From Bryobacterales bacterium (GTDB lineage: Bacteria > Acidobacteriota > Terriglobia > Bryobacterales > UBA6623), in the NCBI GenBank assembly GCA_022824585.1, contig JAJDZN010000255.1:35166-99165 (forward strand): a DNA stretch of 64,000 bases, given 5' to 3'. The translations under genes were made by a program, and so were the position numbers. The notes under the pieces are model-generated. The model searched no databases. It was not told where the DNA came from and saw only the letters and a program-made list of their open reading frames with translations. Positions 36,561-45,947 of the stretch are shown piece after piece (within the stretch, counting starts at the first letter, position 1; each line of letters opens with the position of its first letter).

Positions 36561-37034
36561 CTACTGCTCAGTTTCTCGCGGCCGTGGCTGATCGGCCAAG
36601 AAGTCGTTGATCCGGTCTACCAACTCCGCGGTTTTCTTGACCTCGCACTCCCAAACGGTGAGGACCTTCCAACCCATCGCTTCCAACTTGGCCACGTTGG
36701 CCTTGTCGCGCTCCATGTTGCCAATCAGCTTAGGGACCCAGTACTCCTGGCGCGATTCCGGCATTCGCCCGTATCGGCAATTGTGAGCATGCCAGAAACA
36801 GCCGTGGACGAAAATCACCTTCTTGCGCGGCCCGAACACCAGATCCGGACGGCCCGGCAGGCCCTTGCTATGCAACCGGTAGCGATAGCCCAGGCGATGC
36901 ACGATCCTGCGCACGGTCAGTTCGGGGCCGGTGTCCTTGCCCTTGACGGCCTGCATCACGCGGCGCCTCTGGTCCACCGTGAGCCAATCCGTCACGCGCA
37001 CACTGTAGCCAATCGGGAACGATGATTCGTGCAC
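36561..37034 (-). CDS. vsr: Very short patch repair endonuclease (Vsr)
   Basis: 157 aa, the family's normal size. Vsr nicks 5' of the T in T:G mismatches made by deamination of 5-methylcytosine. Visible: LTVDQRRRVMQAVKGKDT, GRPDLVFGPRKKVIFVHGCFWHAHNC (catalytic Asp, His residues and zinc-binding His/Cys), SRQEYWVPKLIGNMERD and VLTVWECEVKK. The GTG start at 37034 is chosen; an in-frame GTG 14 codons later (TDWLT) is an alternative. Vsr is usually beside a cytosine-5 methyltransferase or restriction gene; none is here, so this copy stands alone. Cytosolic. Confidence 0.93.
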   Translation of the reverse strand: MHESSFPIGYSVRVTDWLTVDQRRRVMQAVKGKDTGPELTVRRIVHRLGYRYRLHSKGLPGRPDLVFGPRKKVIFVHGCFWHAHNCRYGRMPESRQEYWVPKLIGNMERDKANVAKLEAMGWKVLTVWECEVKKTAELVDRINDFLADQPRPRETEQ

Positions 37035-37150
37035 CTTGCATCGCGCAGAAGAGGCATCCGAGGATTCAAGTTAAATGGATTCAATAAGATAGCTGCAAAA
37101 ATCGCGAAGTCGCCGGTCAGGCTACGATGAGGACATAGGCCCTAAGACCA

Positions 37151-39949
37151 ATGTCGACCGCGGGTAGCAAGATCTCGATGCAACACGATCCGATCATCTT
37201 TGTTGGGCGCATTCTGGCGCTCGCCCCCATTGCGTTCGCTGTTTCCCTCGCCGTGCAGCAGGCGGCGGCCCAATCGCCGTGCCTACAGGTGCGCGTGCTT
37301 GACCAATCTTCCGCCCAACTGCCCACAGCCGGGGTCTCGGTCGGATCGAAGGAGGTGCCCGTGGACGATAGCGGCGTGGCCCTGCTGTGCGATCTGGGAC
37401 CCGGACCGCACTCTGTCGTCGTGTTCGCGCCGGGCTTCGAGCCAGAAGAGGTCGAGGTACTGCAAGCGACCGGGCAGATCACGGTGGTCCTGCAGATCGA
37501 GGCCGTCACGCAAGAGCTGGTCGTGGTGGGAAGTCGTGCCGAGGCTCGTACCGTGACCGAGTCGCTGGTGCCCGTGGACGTGATCGCCGCCGAAGAGTTC
37601 GTGCAGCAGGGGGGGCCAGACTTGCTCTCGCAGCTGCGCAACGTGGTTCCCTCGTTCAACGTGACCCGACAGCCGATCGCCGATGCGGCGACGATCATCC
37701 GCCCGGCCAACCTGCGCAATCTTGCGCCTGATCACACGCTGGTGCTGGTCAACGGCAAGCGCAGGCACCGCGGGGCGGTCATTACATGGGTCGGCGGCGG
37801 CGTGGCCGATGGCTCTCAAGGCGCCGATATCTCGGTCATTCCGTCAATCGCCCTGAAGCAGGTCGAGGTCTTGCGCGACGGCGCATCCGCTCAATACGGT
37901 TCCGACGCCATCGCCGGCGTGCTCAATTTCACCCTCAAAGACGCTCCCAGCGGCGGCAGCGTAGAAGTTCGGGCGGGCACCTACCAAGGCGGCGACATAC
38001 CAGGCCGCGGGCCGGACGGGCAGAGCATCACCTACGCGGCCAATGTGGGCATGCCGATCGGCGAGGACGGCTTCGCGAACCTCAGCTTCGAGTACGGCAA
38101 CAGCGATCCTACCGATCGCAGTGTGCAACGCGCCGATGCAGCGGCCTTGATCGCTGCCGGCAACACCGCGGTTCGCAGTCCGGCCCAGATCTGGGGCTCG
38201 CCGGAAGAGCGCAACAATGCCAAGTTTTTCGCCAACTTCGGGAAACTCATCGGGGAATCGACCCAAGCCTACGGCCATGCGAACTATGCCAGCCGCAGGG
38301 TGACCGGCGGCTTCTTCTTCCGCAATCCCAACACGCGCTCGGCCGTGTTCAGCGGCGATGGCGGCAAGACACTGCTGGTGGGAGACGCCTTGGACGCTCA
38401 GGACGGCGTCCTTGATGGCTCGGCCGGCTGCCCGGTCGTGCCCGTTGTCGATCACGTTCCCGACCAAGCGGCTCTGAGCCGGGTCTTCTCCGACCCGAAT
38501 TGTTTCAGCTTCCAAGAGTTGTTTCCCGGCGGCTTCACGCCGAACTTCGGCGGCTTCTACATCGACAACTCGGCGGTGGGCGGAATCCGCGGCCAGTTTG
38601 CCGGCGGGCTGCGATGGGACGCCAGCGCCAGCGCCGGCACCAGCGAGGTCGATTTCTTCATCAACAACACGGTCAACGCCTCGCTCGGACCCGACACGCC
38701 GACCGAGTTCAAGCCCGGCCTGTACCTCCAGCAAGATCTCAGCCTGAACTTCGACATCGCCTACGAGGCCAGCGAACTCGTCCATTTCGCCGCCGGAGCG
38801 GAGGTTCGCAACGAACAGTTCACGATCGAACAAGGCCAAGAGGAGTCGTGGACGTTCGGCCCGTATGCTCCGCAAGGCTTCAGCGCCGCGTCCAACGGTT
38901 TTCCCGGCTTCAGCCCGATCGCGGTGGGGATCTGGAATCGGCGCAATTCTGCTCTTTACGCCGACATAGAACTCTCCGACGCCGAGGACCGGCTCATTTG
39001 GGGCGGCGCTCTGCGTTTCGAACGCTTCGCTGATTTCGGGAACACCCTGAACTGGAAGACCGCCGCCCGCGCCGAAGTGGCCGACGGCTTCGCCGTGCGG
39101 GCCAGCGCCAGCACCGGATTCCGTGCCCCGACCCCGGGACAGCAAAACGCGTTCAACGTTTCGACCATCTTCGACATCACGACCCAGGAGCTGGTCAATC
39201 GCGGCACCATCCCATCCAACTCGAAGGTGGCTGCGCTCAGGGGCGGGCATGGGCTGCGGCCCGAGACGTCGCTGAACTTCACGGCCGGCGCAATCGCCGA
39301 GGCCGGGATCTTCACGCTAACCGCGGACTTCTTCCGGATTGCGGTTAAGGACCGCCTGACGATTTCGAAGAACTTCACCCTGAGCGAGAGCGAGGTTACG
39401 GACCTCATCGCGGAAGGCGTCACCAGCGCGCGCAATCTCAGCTCGTTCCGCTTTTTCGTCAACGACTTCGACACGGTCACGCAGGGCATCGACATCGTGG
39501 CGGTCTTGGCCCCGACGGCCCGGTCGGAAGTGAGCTTCCTCTACAACCACACCGGCACGAATGTCACCGAGTACGACCCGGAGCTGCTCAGCGACGAGCG
39601 CATCCGGCGGCTGGAGTACTCCCTGCCCATGGATCGCCTGAACGCAACCTGGAAGCAGCGGGTCGGGCGGTTCAATCTGATGGGCCGGCTGAGCTACTAC
39701 GGGGAATGGTACGAACGCAGAGACAATCACACCTATCCCGGAGAGTGGCTAGTGGACTTCGAGATCGACTACAAGCTTGGCAAAGGCGTGTCGATCGCCG
39801 GGGGCGCTCAGAACGCGCTGAACAATTTCACCGACATCAGCCCATCGCAGTACGCGATCGGGTCCCAGTTCAGCCAGGCATCGCCGTTCGGCTTTAACGG
39901 CGCCTACTGGTACACCCGCTTGAACTATTCTTGGGGCGCTTCGTTCTGA
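37151..39949 (+). CDS. TonB-dependent outer membrane receptor
   Basis: 932 aa with an N-terminal signal (IAFAVSLAVQQAAAQ), a carboxypeptidase-regulatory-like Ig domain (about 42-120), a plug domain (about 130-250; LVLVNGKRRHRG, LKQVEVLRDGASAQYGSDAIAGVLNF) and a beta barrel ending in an aromatic C-terminus (YSWGASF). Such receptors take up large or scarce compounds (glycans, siderophores, cobalamin) with energy from TonB. The Ig-like N-terminal extension is typical of Acidobacteriota and Bacteroidota. No SusD partner is nearby. The ligand is unknown. The AT-rich 116 bases upstream may hold the promoter (TAAGAT at 37085). Confidence 0.93.
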   Translation: MSTAGSKISMQHDPIIFVGRILALAPIAFAVSLAVQQAAAQSPCLQVRVLDQSSAQLPTAGVSVGSKEVPVDDSGVALLCDLGPGPHSVVVFAPGFEPEEVEVLQATGQITVVLQIEAVTQELVVVGSRAEARTVTESLVPVDVIAAEEFVQQGGPDLLSQLRNVVPSFNVTRQPIADAATIIRPANLRNLAPDHTLVLVNGKRRHRGAVITWVGGGVADGSQGADISVIPSIALKQVEVLRDGASAQYGSDAIAGVLNFTLKDAPSGGSVEVRAGTYQGGDIPGRGPDGQSITYAANVGMPIGEDGFANLSFEYGNSDPTDRSVQRADAAALIAAGNTAVRSPAQIWGSPEERNNAKFFANFGKLIGESTQAYGHANYASRRVTGGFFFRNPNTRSAVFSGDGGKTLLVGDALDAQDGVLDGSAGCPVVPVVDHVPDQAALSRVFSDPNCFSFQELFPGGFTPNFGGFYIDNSAVGGIRGQFAGGLRWDASASAGTSEVDFFINNTVNASLGPDTPTEFKPGLYLQQDLSLNFDIAYEASELVHFAAGAEVRNEQFTIEQGQEESWTFGPYAPQGFSAASNGFPGFSPIAVGIWNRRNSALYADIELSDAEDRLIWGGALRFERFADFGNTLNWKTAARAEVADGFAVRASASTGFRAPTPGQQNAFNVSTIFDITTQELVNRGTIPSNSKVAALRGGHGLRPETSLNFTAGAIAEAGIFTLTADFFRIAVKDRLTISKNFTLSESEVTDLIAEGVTSARNLSSFRFFVNDFDTVTQGIDIVAVLAPTARSEVSFLYNHTGTNVTEYDPELLSDERIRRLEYSLPMDRLNATWKQRVGRFNLMGRLSYYGEWYERRDNHTYPGEWLVDFEIDYKLGKGVSIAGGAQNALNNFTDISPSQYAIGSQFSQASPFGFNGAYWYTRLNYSWGASF

Positions 39950-40086
39950 CGCATGCGAGCGCTCGCTAGGATTGTACAAACTATTTAGAATCAGTTGTTT
40001 AAGATAAGGCCTGCCGAATCTGAAACAGGCCCCGATGACTCACGGCTGCGGCGCTTTCGTTGGTGGTATGCTGTGTCTCAACCGCA

Positions 40087-40407
40087 ATGAGCGCTTGGCA
40101 CCAGATCTACTCTTCCGCGCCCTTCCGGCGCATGATCCAGCAGAAGAAACGAGCGGTCTGTGCCATGACAGTGTTCTTTATCGCTTACTACTTCGCCCTG
40201 CCGCTGCTGGTCGGGTACCGGCCTGGACTGATGTCCCGCCCGGTCTGGGGCGAGGCCAACTGGGCGTACCTCTTCGCCTTCTCGCAGTTCCTGATGGCCT
40301 GGGCCATCGCCTTCATCTATATGCGCTTTGCCAGCCGGTTCGACAAGATGGCTGACGACATCCTGGCGGACGCAGCCAAGTCCGGCCTGGACGGCGGAGG
40401 CGAATAG
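40087..40407 (+). CDS. DUF485 small membrane protein
   Basis: 106 aa with two membrane segments (VFFIAYYFALPLLVGY and LFAFSQFLMAWAIAFIYM) and a short charged tail. This is the pattern of DUF485 (YjcH-type) proteins that accompany acetate permease ActP. The ATG at 40087 is chosen because the family usually starts with a short soluble helix (SAWHQIYSSAPFRRM). It is separated by a single base from the ActP-like gene, so the two are coupled. Presumed to assist or stabilise the symporter. Confidence 0.85.
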   Translation: MSAWHQIYSSAPFRRMIQQKKRAVCAMTVFFIAYYFALPLLVGYRPGLMSRPVWGEANWAYLFAFSQFLMAWAIAFIYMRFASRFDKMADDILADAAKSGLDGGGE

Positions 40408-40408
40408 A

Positions 40409-42007
40409 GTGTCGCTTCCCCTGCTGATGTTCTTGGCGTTCATCGCCGCAACCCTCGGAATCACGTACTGGGCTGCCGGCCGCTCGTCGGGCGAGAAAGC
40501 CTTCTTCGCCGCCGGGCGGCGCATCACTGGCTGGCAGAACGGCCTAGCCATTTCCGGCGACTACATGAGCGCGGCATCGTTTCTCGGCATCGCCGGCTTG
40601 ATCGCCTTCTACGGCTATGACGGATTCATGTACTCCGTCGGCTTCCTAGTGGCCTACCTCACCGTCCTGCTGGTCGTTGCCGAGCCGCTGCGCAACTCGG
40701 GAAAGTACACGATGGCCGATGTGCTGGCGTATCGGCTACAGGAACGTCCGGTAAGGGCCTGGGCCGCGCTAAGCACCCTCACCGTCTCGACGTTCTACAT
40801 GATCGCCCAAATGGTGGGAGCCGGGGCGCTGGTGAGCCTGTTGCTAGCGGGATCGGGGATCGGCTACACCACGGCCGTCACCGGCGTCGGGGTCTTGATG
40901 ATCGTCTACGTAGTCTTCGGCGGCATGCTCGCCACGACATGGGTGCAGATCGTCAAGGCCGTGCTGCTCATGAGCGGCACGTTCCTGCTCAGCATGCTGG
41001 TCCTTGCCCATTTCGGCTTCGATCTCGGCGAACTGTTCAAGGCGGCGACCAACATCACCCTGCAGTCCGACGGAGCTGCCGTGACCCGGAACTTCATGGA
41101 GCCCGGCCACTACTACAAGCCTCCGTATGGCGCATTGGACCTGATTTCGCTGGGCATGGCGCTGATCTTCGGCACGGCGGGCCTGCCCCACATCCTGATC
41201 CGCTTCTACACGGTGCCGGATGCCAAGACGGCGCGGGTCAGCGTGTTCTGGGCGATGTTGCTAATCGGGGCGTTCTACATCATGACGACGTTCCTCGGCT
41301 TCGGCGCGGCGACCATCGTGGGCCCCGACCAGATCACCGCCAACGGCGGCACCAATATGAGCGCTCCCCTGCTCGCGCAGGCGCTGGCGGGCGATGTGTT
41401 CTTCGCATTCATCTCGGCGGTCGCTTTCGCCACCATACTCGCCGTGGTGGCCGGGTTGACCATCAGCGCGTCAACCTCGTTCGCCCATGATTTCTACTCC
41501 AACGTGTTGCACCACGGCAGCGAGCGCCGACCCGGAGAAGAGGTGCGAGTGGCCCGTTGGACAGCGTTTGTCGTTGGGGCGGTGTCGATCTTGATCGCCA
41601 TCGGGCTCGGGCCGAACGCCAACGTCGCGTTCTTGGTCGGACTCGCCTTTGCGGTCGCTGCATCGGCCAACCTTCCGGTAATCCTCTTCTCGCTCTACTG
41701 GAAGAGGTTCACCACGCGCGGCGCAGTTTGCGGCCTGGCGGCAGGACTGCTCTCGTCGGTGGGCCTGATCTTGGTCAGCCCGAGCTTCATGGGAATCGAC
41801 GGTCCCGAGGTGGCTGAGAGCGCCCGACGCATGATCCAGGCGCAAGCCCTGTACCCGCTGAAGAATCCGGGCATCGTCAGTATTCCGCTCGGCTTCTTGG
41901 CGGCGGTCATCGGCTCGCTGGTATCGCGAGAACCGTCGGCCGAGCACAAGTACTACGAACTCAGCGTGAGGGCTAACACCGGCCTAGGAGCCGAGAAGGC
42001 CGGCTAG
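40409..42007 (+). CDS. Cation/acetate-type SSS symporter (ActP-like)
   Basis: 532 aa from the GTG at 40409, one base after the DUF485 stop. Family text: FFAAGRRITGWQNGLAISGDYMSAASFLGIAGLIAFYG, GKYTMADVLAYRL, MVGAGALVSLLLAG, and GLPHILIRFYTVPDAKTARVSV. This is the ActP branch, which imports acetate or similar short monocarboxylates with a cation. About 13 membrane segments. The DUF485-ActP order is conserved widely. Another SSS carrier of the sugar-like branch lies at 23115-24788. Confidence 0.9.
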   Translation: MSLPLLMFLAFIAATLGITYWAAGRSSGEKAFFAAGRRITGWQNGLAISGDYMSAASFLGIAGLIAFYGYDGFMYSVGFLVAYLTVLLVVAEPLRNSGKYTMADVLAYRLQERPVRAWAALSTLTVSTFYMIAQMVGAGALVSLLLAGSGIGYTTAVTGVGVLMIVYVVFGGMLATTWVQIVKAVLLMSGTFLLSMLVLAHFGFDLGELFKAATNITLQSDGAAVTRNFMEPGHYYKPPYGALDLISLGMALIFGTAGLPHILIRFYTVPDAKTARVSVFWAMLLIGAFYIMTTFLGFGAATIVGPDQITANGGTNMSAPLLAQALAGDVFFAFISAVAFATILAVVAGLTISASTSFAHDFYSNVLHHGSERRPGEEVRVARWTAFVVGAVSILIAIGLGPNANVAFLVGLAFAVAASANLPVILFSLYWKRFTTRGAVCGLAAGLLSSVGLILVSPSFMGIDGPEVAESARRMIQAQALYPLKNPGIVSIPLGFLAAVIGSLVSREPSAEHKYYELSVRANTGLGAEKAG

Positions 42008-42079
42008 CGTGCTCGCCGAGAGGCGGCATGCTGCGCGGTTGATCGCGGTACGCTATCTAGCGCTCCGGAGAATCCACCC

Positions 42080-43360
42080 ATGACCGCCGCTTCAAACCGC
42101 CGCTCGAGCCTGCTCTCCTCCGAAGACTGGGTTGCGTGTTGGCTCGGATTCGCGCTCGTCGTGCTGGCATTGGCCGGCTTGCGGCCGGTCTTGCCAGGAT
42201 TCTCGTGGGACCTCGGATCGGTCGGCTCGATGTTCAGCGCAGAGGGCATCGCGGCCATCGTTTCCACCGGCGCCCTGCTGATGGTACTGGCGGGCATCGG
42301 CATCGAGCTGATGGGGGGCAGCCCGAAGTCCTTCGCCATCGCATTCCCCGCCGTGTTCCTTCTGGGCTGGCTCGCGCAGTTCTTGGCGGGCAACGCGGCC
42401 GTCAAGGCTGCAGGCGTGACATACGTCATCACCGGGCTTTTCATCGGCCTGTTCATCTCTAACGTCCTGACAGTTCCGCGCTGGCTGCAGGCAGCGGCGC
42501 GCACGGAATACTACATCAAGACCGGGCTGGTCGTGCTCGGATCGAACATCCTGATCGGAGACATCCTGCAAGCGGGAGTTCTGGGCATCGCGCAGGCACT
42601 GCTGGTCATCCTCGTGATTTGGTACGTCTGCTTCTGGATCTCCAAGAAGCTGCGGGTCGACGACGAATTCTCCGCCATGCTCGCCACGGCCGTCTCGATA
42701 TGCGGCGTCTCGGCAGCTATCGCAGCTTGCGGTGCCGTGCAGGGCGACCGCAAGAAGCTCTCCTATGTCACGTCCCTTGTCCTCGTCGTGGCGATTCCCA
42801 TGATGTTGGTCATGCCTTGGATCATCTCTCAATTCGATATCCCCGACGTCGTCGGCGGAGCCTGGCTCGGTGGCACCATTGACACTTCTGGCGCGGTGGT
42901 AGCCGCGGGAGAGATTGTGGGTGATTCCGCGATGAACGCCGCGGTGATCGTGAAGTTCTCCCAGAACGCCATGCTCGGCTTGGCGGCGTTCGCGCTCTCC
43001 GTGTGGTGGACGTTCCGCAGCGGCGCGGCAACCGGCGAAGCGCCGTCCGCGGCGATCATCTGGGAGCGCTTTCCGAAGTTCGTACTGGGCTTCATCGCCG
43101 CTTCGCTGCTGTTCTCGTTCGCTTTCAGCGCCGAATTCGTGGACTCGACCAAGAGCCTGATGCGGGGGTTGCGCACGTGGTGGTTCGCCCTGGCCTTCGT
43201 CTGTATCGGCCTTGAAACACGCTTCCGGGACCTGGTTGCGATGGACGAGGGCAGGCCGGCGGTTGCGTTCCTGCTGGCGCAGGCAGTGAACATCGGCTGG
43301 ACGCTGCTGGTTGCGTGGCTGCTCTTTGGCGGGGTGCTCTTCGAGGTCCCGTCGCTCTGA
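42080..43360 (+). CDS. YeiH-family putative sulfate exporter
   Basis: 426 aa, about 10-11 membrane segments. Typical UPF0324/YeiH text is present: GLVVLGSNILIGDILQAG, ISICGVSAAIAACGAVQ-type region, WLGGTIDTSGAVVAAG and AVIVKFSQNAMLG. Members are annotated as putative sulfate/sulfite exporters; direct proof of substrate is limited. The two sulfatases of the window would release sulfate, so an export role would fit, but that is inference. The ATG has CGGAG upstream. It converges on the sulfatase gene with 29 bases between stops. Confidence 0.88.
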   Translation: MTAASNRRSSLLSSEDWVACWLGFALVVLALAGLRPVLPGFSWDLGSVGSMFSAEGIAAIVSTGALLMVLAGIGIELMGGSPKSFAIAFPAVFLLGWLAQFLAGNAAVKAAGVTYVITGLFIGLFISNVLTVPRWLQAAARTEYYIKTGLVVLGSNILIGDILQAGVLGIAQALLVILVIWYVCFWISKKLRVDDEFSAMLATAVSICGVSAAIAACGAVQGDRKKLSYVTSLVLVVAIPMMLVMPWIISQFDIPDVVGGAWLGGTIDTSGAVVAAGEIVGDSAMNAAVIVKFSQNAMLGLAAFALSVWWTFRSGAATGEAPSAAIIWERFPKFVLGFIAASLLFSFAFSAEFVDSTKSLMRGLRTWWFALAFVCIGLETRFRDLVAMDEGRPAVAFLLAQAVNIGWTLLVAWLLFGGVLFEVPSL

Positions 43361-43389
43361 TCCCACCGGGCGCTCGTGCCGACGTATGG

Positions 43390-44832
43390 CTAGGCGCCGC
43401 CCAGGGGGCGGGTCGACTGCTCAAGTTCGGCCAAGAAGGCGCGTGCTTGGGCAAGCAACTGCTGCACGAGATCAGAATGGCGCGAACTGATGTCGAACTT
43501 CTCGGCCGCATCGGCGTATAGGTCGTAGAGTTCACCAGCCGAAAGCTGCCCGTTCGCCCCGTTAGCTAAGCGGAGCTTGTGCCGGCCCTTGCGAATTCCC
43601 TGCAGCCGGGTTTCGCCCTGGCGGCCTCGGCCGGCGAAGAAGTAGAAGTACTCATGCGGCGACTCGTCGGTCGCGCCGCTCAGCAGCGGCCATAGATCGC
43701 GGCCGTCGAGGACTCGGTCGGTTGGCAGGTCCGCTCCCGCGAGCCCGGCGAAGGTCGGCAGGATGTCCATGTTCGCCGCAACCGCCGAACTCACTTGTCC
43801 GGCGGGAATCCGGCCGGGCAACCAAAAGATCCCAGGCACGCGCATGCCACCCTCCCAAGTGGTCCCCTTGCCGAGCTTGAACGGCCCGGCGGACCCGCCA
43901 TCGATTCCGTACTGCAGCCAAGGACCGTTATCAGAGGTATAGACCACCAATGTGTTGCGGTCCAAGCCCAGCTCGGCAAGCTTGCCCAAGATCTGGCCTA
44001 CGGACCAGTCCAACTCCTCGATGACATCGCCGTAGCGGCCGCGCAGGGACTTGCCCCAGCGGCTGTCGTTGACGAACAGCGGCACGTGCGGCATGGCGTG
44101 AGGAAGATACAGGAAGAACGGACCGTCCTTGCTTTCCTCGATGAAGCTGAGCGCCAGCTCGGTGTACAGCGTGGTCAGGCCACGCTGGTCCGAATCGGTT
44201 TCCAGCACTTCGTCATCGCGCATCAGCGGCAGCGGTTGCGGAAACCCTTGCCCCCGTTCCAGGTCGTAGTAGCTCCCCTGCCCGGCGAATCCGGTCAGGG
44301 CCCCGCGCTGGCGGGCCGAAATCATGCGCTCGTTCTCCGGGGGGCGGATCGGCATCACAGGGTGGTAGCGCCACATGTCGTTGGAATAGGGAATCCCGAA
44401 CCAGCTGTCAAATCCGTGCCGGTGAGGCAAGAATTCCGGGGCGTCGCCGAGATGCCACTTGCCGATCATCTTGGTGGCATAGCCCCTGTCCTTGAGCAGT
44501 TCGGCCACGGTGACCTCGTCTGGGTGAATGCCCGTCGTCGCCTCGGGGCCGTGGTTGAAATCGAGGCTCGCACGCGGCGGATATGATCCGGTCATCAGGG
44601 CCGCCCGGGACGGGCCGCAAAACGACGCCGCATAAAAGCTCGTCAGGCGCATCCCCTCGGCCGCCATCCGGTCGAGATGCGGCGTGCGAATGTCCGGATG
44701 GCCGTAGGCTCCGAGGTCGCCCCAGCCTTGGTCGTCGGCAAAGAGCACGATAAAGTTCGGGGGCTGTGCCGCGAGCGCAATGGCGGAGACGCCCAGCAAG
44801 ATCGGCAACGAGACGGAAAGCAAGCGTCGCAT
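43390..44832 (-). CDS. Secreted arylsulfatase (family S1)
   Basis: 480 aa with a signal peptide (MRRLLSVSLPILLGVSAIALAAQ). Sulfatase marks: IVLFADDQGWGDLGAYGHP (metal ligands), CGPSR (C72, formylglycine site), MIGKWHLGD, and VYTSDNGPW. The C-terminal half ends in a helix. It looks like the arylsulfatase A branch and is distinct from the lipoprotein sulfatase at 5363-6832. It converges on the YeiH-type transporter. A -10-like TAAACT lies about 15 bases upstream on the minus strand. The substrate is unknown. Confidence 0.92.
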   Translation of the reverse strand: MRRLLSVSLPILLGVSAIALAAQPPNFIVLFADDQGWGDLGAYGHPDIRTPHLDRMAAEGMRLTSFYAASFCGPSRAALMTGSYPPRASLDFNHGPEATTGIHPDEVTVAELLKDRGYATKMIGKWHLGDAPEFLPHRHGFDSWFGIPYSNDMWRYHPVMPIRPPENERMISARQRGALTGFAGQGSYYDLERGQGFPQPLPLMRDDEVLETDSDQRGLTTLYTELALSFIEESKDGPFFLYLPHAMPHVPLFVNDSRWGKSLRGRYGDVIEELDWSVGQILGKLAELGLDRNTLVVYTSDNGPWLQYGIDGGSAGPFKLGKGTTWEGGMRVPGIFWLPGRIPAGQVSSAVAANMDILPTFAGLAGADLPTDRVLDGRDLWPLLSGATDESPHEYFYFFAGRGRQGETRLQGIRKGRHKLRLANGANGQLSAGELYDLYADAAEKFDISSRHSDLVQQLLAQARAFLAELEQSTRPLGGA

Positions 44833-44989
44833 GTTGGAATTTGCAAGAGTTTAGCACCGGCAGCGGATCCATCGAATCCAGAGCGGTCTAGCGCGAAGCT
44901 CCGCCGGAGACTGCGCCAAGCGAGGGCTCGGGTCGCAAGCACTCAAGCAGCCCGATTGGGGTGGCTGCGGCCGTGGGAGACGGGCGTCA

Positions 44990-44995
44990 TATGAT
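44990..44995 (+). promoter_or_regulatory. -10-like hexamer (TATGAT) of a possible leaderless promoter
   Basis: TATGAT ends 9 bases before the ATG of the hydrolase at 45005, with no ribosome binding site between. This suggests a transcript starting at or next to the start codon. Confidence 0.35.
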
Positions 44996-45004
44996 GATGC
45001 ACAC

Positions 45005-45931
45005 ATGATCGATCCGCACGAAACCTTCGACGGCACCTTCCCGTTCGCCCCGCATTTCTGCAGCACCGCCGGATTCCGCATGCACTATGTCGACGAGGGC
45101 GAGGGCGAGCCCATCGTCTTGTTGCACGGCGAGCCGACCTGGGGCTACATCTACCGCAAGTTCGTGCCGGAGCTTGCCCGGCAATGGCGCGTGATCGTGC
45201 CCGACCACATGGGCTTCGGCAAGAGCGAGACGCCGCAACAGATGACGTACACGCTAGAGACCCACGTAAACAATCTGGCGGCACTGATCGATGAACTGGG
45301 ACTCAGCGGCATCACCTTCGTCGGGCAGGACTGGGGCGGGCCGATGCTGACCGCCTACACGGTCCGGCACCCCGAACGCGTCGCTCGCATCTGCCTGCTG
45401 AACAGCATCTGCGGGTACGGGGCGATGGTGGCCCCGCGCGACGCCCCGAAACCGCCCAAGCTGCACGAGTCCGATTGGTTCCGTTGGGTGCGCTCGTCTG
45501 AGGCGGACGGCTCCTACTACGAGAGGATGCAAGATCTGGGCAACCATGTGGGCGACCTGATCGGTCGGCTGGGTTGCGCGACCGGACTGGACGAAATCGC
45601 AGAGCGGGCCTACGCAGCGCCGTTCGGCAGCCCGGAGGAATGCAAGGGCGCGGTCGAGTTCCCGCTAGACGTCGCGCTGAACCGCATCGGAGGCTATGTC
45701 AAGGCAGGCGCGGCTGGCGTCCCGGAGTTGCGCTCCAAACCGGCCATGCTGGCCGAAGGAATGCTGGACAAGGCCATCCCGCCCGAGCTGGCGATCGCCG
45801 ATTTCCGCTCGCTGTTCCCACAAGGCCAAGTGACGCAGATCGAGCACGCTGCGCACTTCTGCCAGGAAGACGCCGCGCCCGAGCTGGTGGAGCTGATCAA
45901 GCAGTTCATGCTGGCGCACCCCACCAACTAA
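45005..45931 (+). CDS. Alpha/beta hydrolase, haloalkane dehalogenase-like
   Basis: 308 aa, no signal peptide. Text matches the haloalkane dehalogenase family: HGEPTWGYIYRKF (oxyanion region), VPDHMGFGKSE, and VGQDWGG with nucleophile D109 followed by Trp (halide-binding in known enzymes). The catalytic His is in EHAAHFCQED near the C-terminus. The HGEPTW form fits the DhlA/DmmA-like subfamilies. The active site is complete, so hydrolytic dehalogenation is plausible, though related epoxide or ester hydrolases cannot be excluded. It converges on recR with 16 bases between stops. Confidence 0.85.
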   Translation: MIDPHETFDGTFPFAPHFCSTAGFRMHYVDEGEGEPIVLLHGEPTWGYIYRKFVPELARQWRVIVPDHMGFGKSETPQQMTYTLETHVNNLAALIDELGLSGITFVGQDWGGPMLTAYTVRHPERVARICLLNSICGYGAMVAPRDAPKPPKLHESDWFRWVRSSEADGSYYERMQDLGNHVGDLIGRLGCATGLDEIAERAYAAPFGSPEECKGAVEFPLDVALNRIGGYVKAGAAGVPELRSKPAMLAEGMLDKAIPPELAIADFRSLFPQGQVTQIEHAAHFCQEDAAPELVELIKQFMLAHPTN

Positions 45932-45947
45932 ATGGATTGGTGGCTGG

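Noticed and set aside
42092..43366. A 424-codon antisense frame over the YeiH-type transporter
   Set aside because: It is composed of charged, repeat-poor residues with many His, Arg and Gln, as expected from the complement of a membrane-protein gene.
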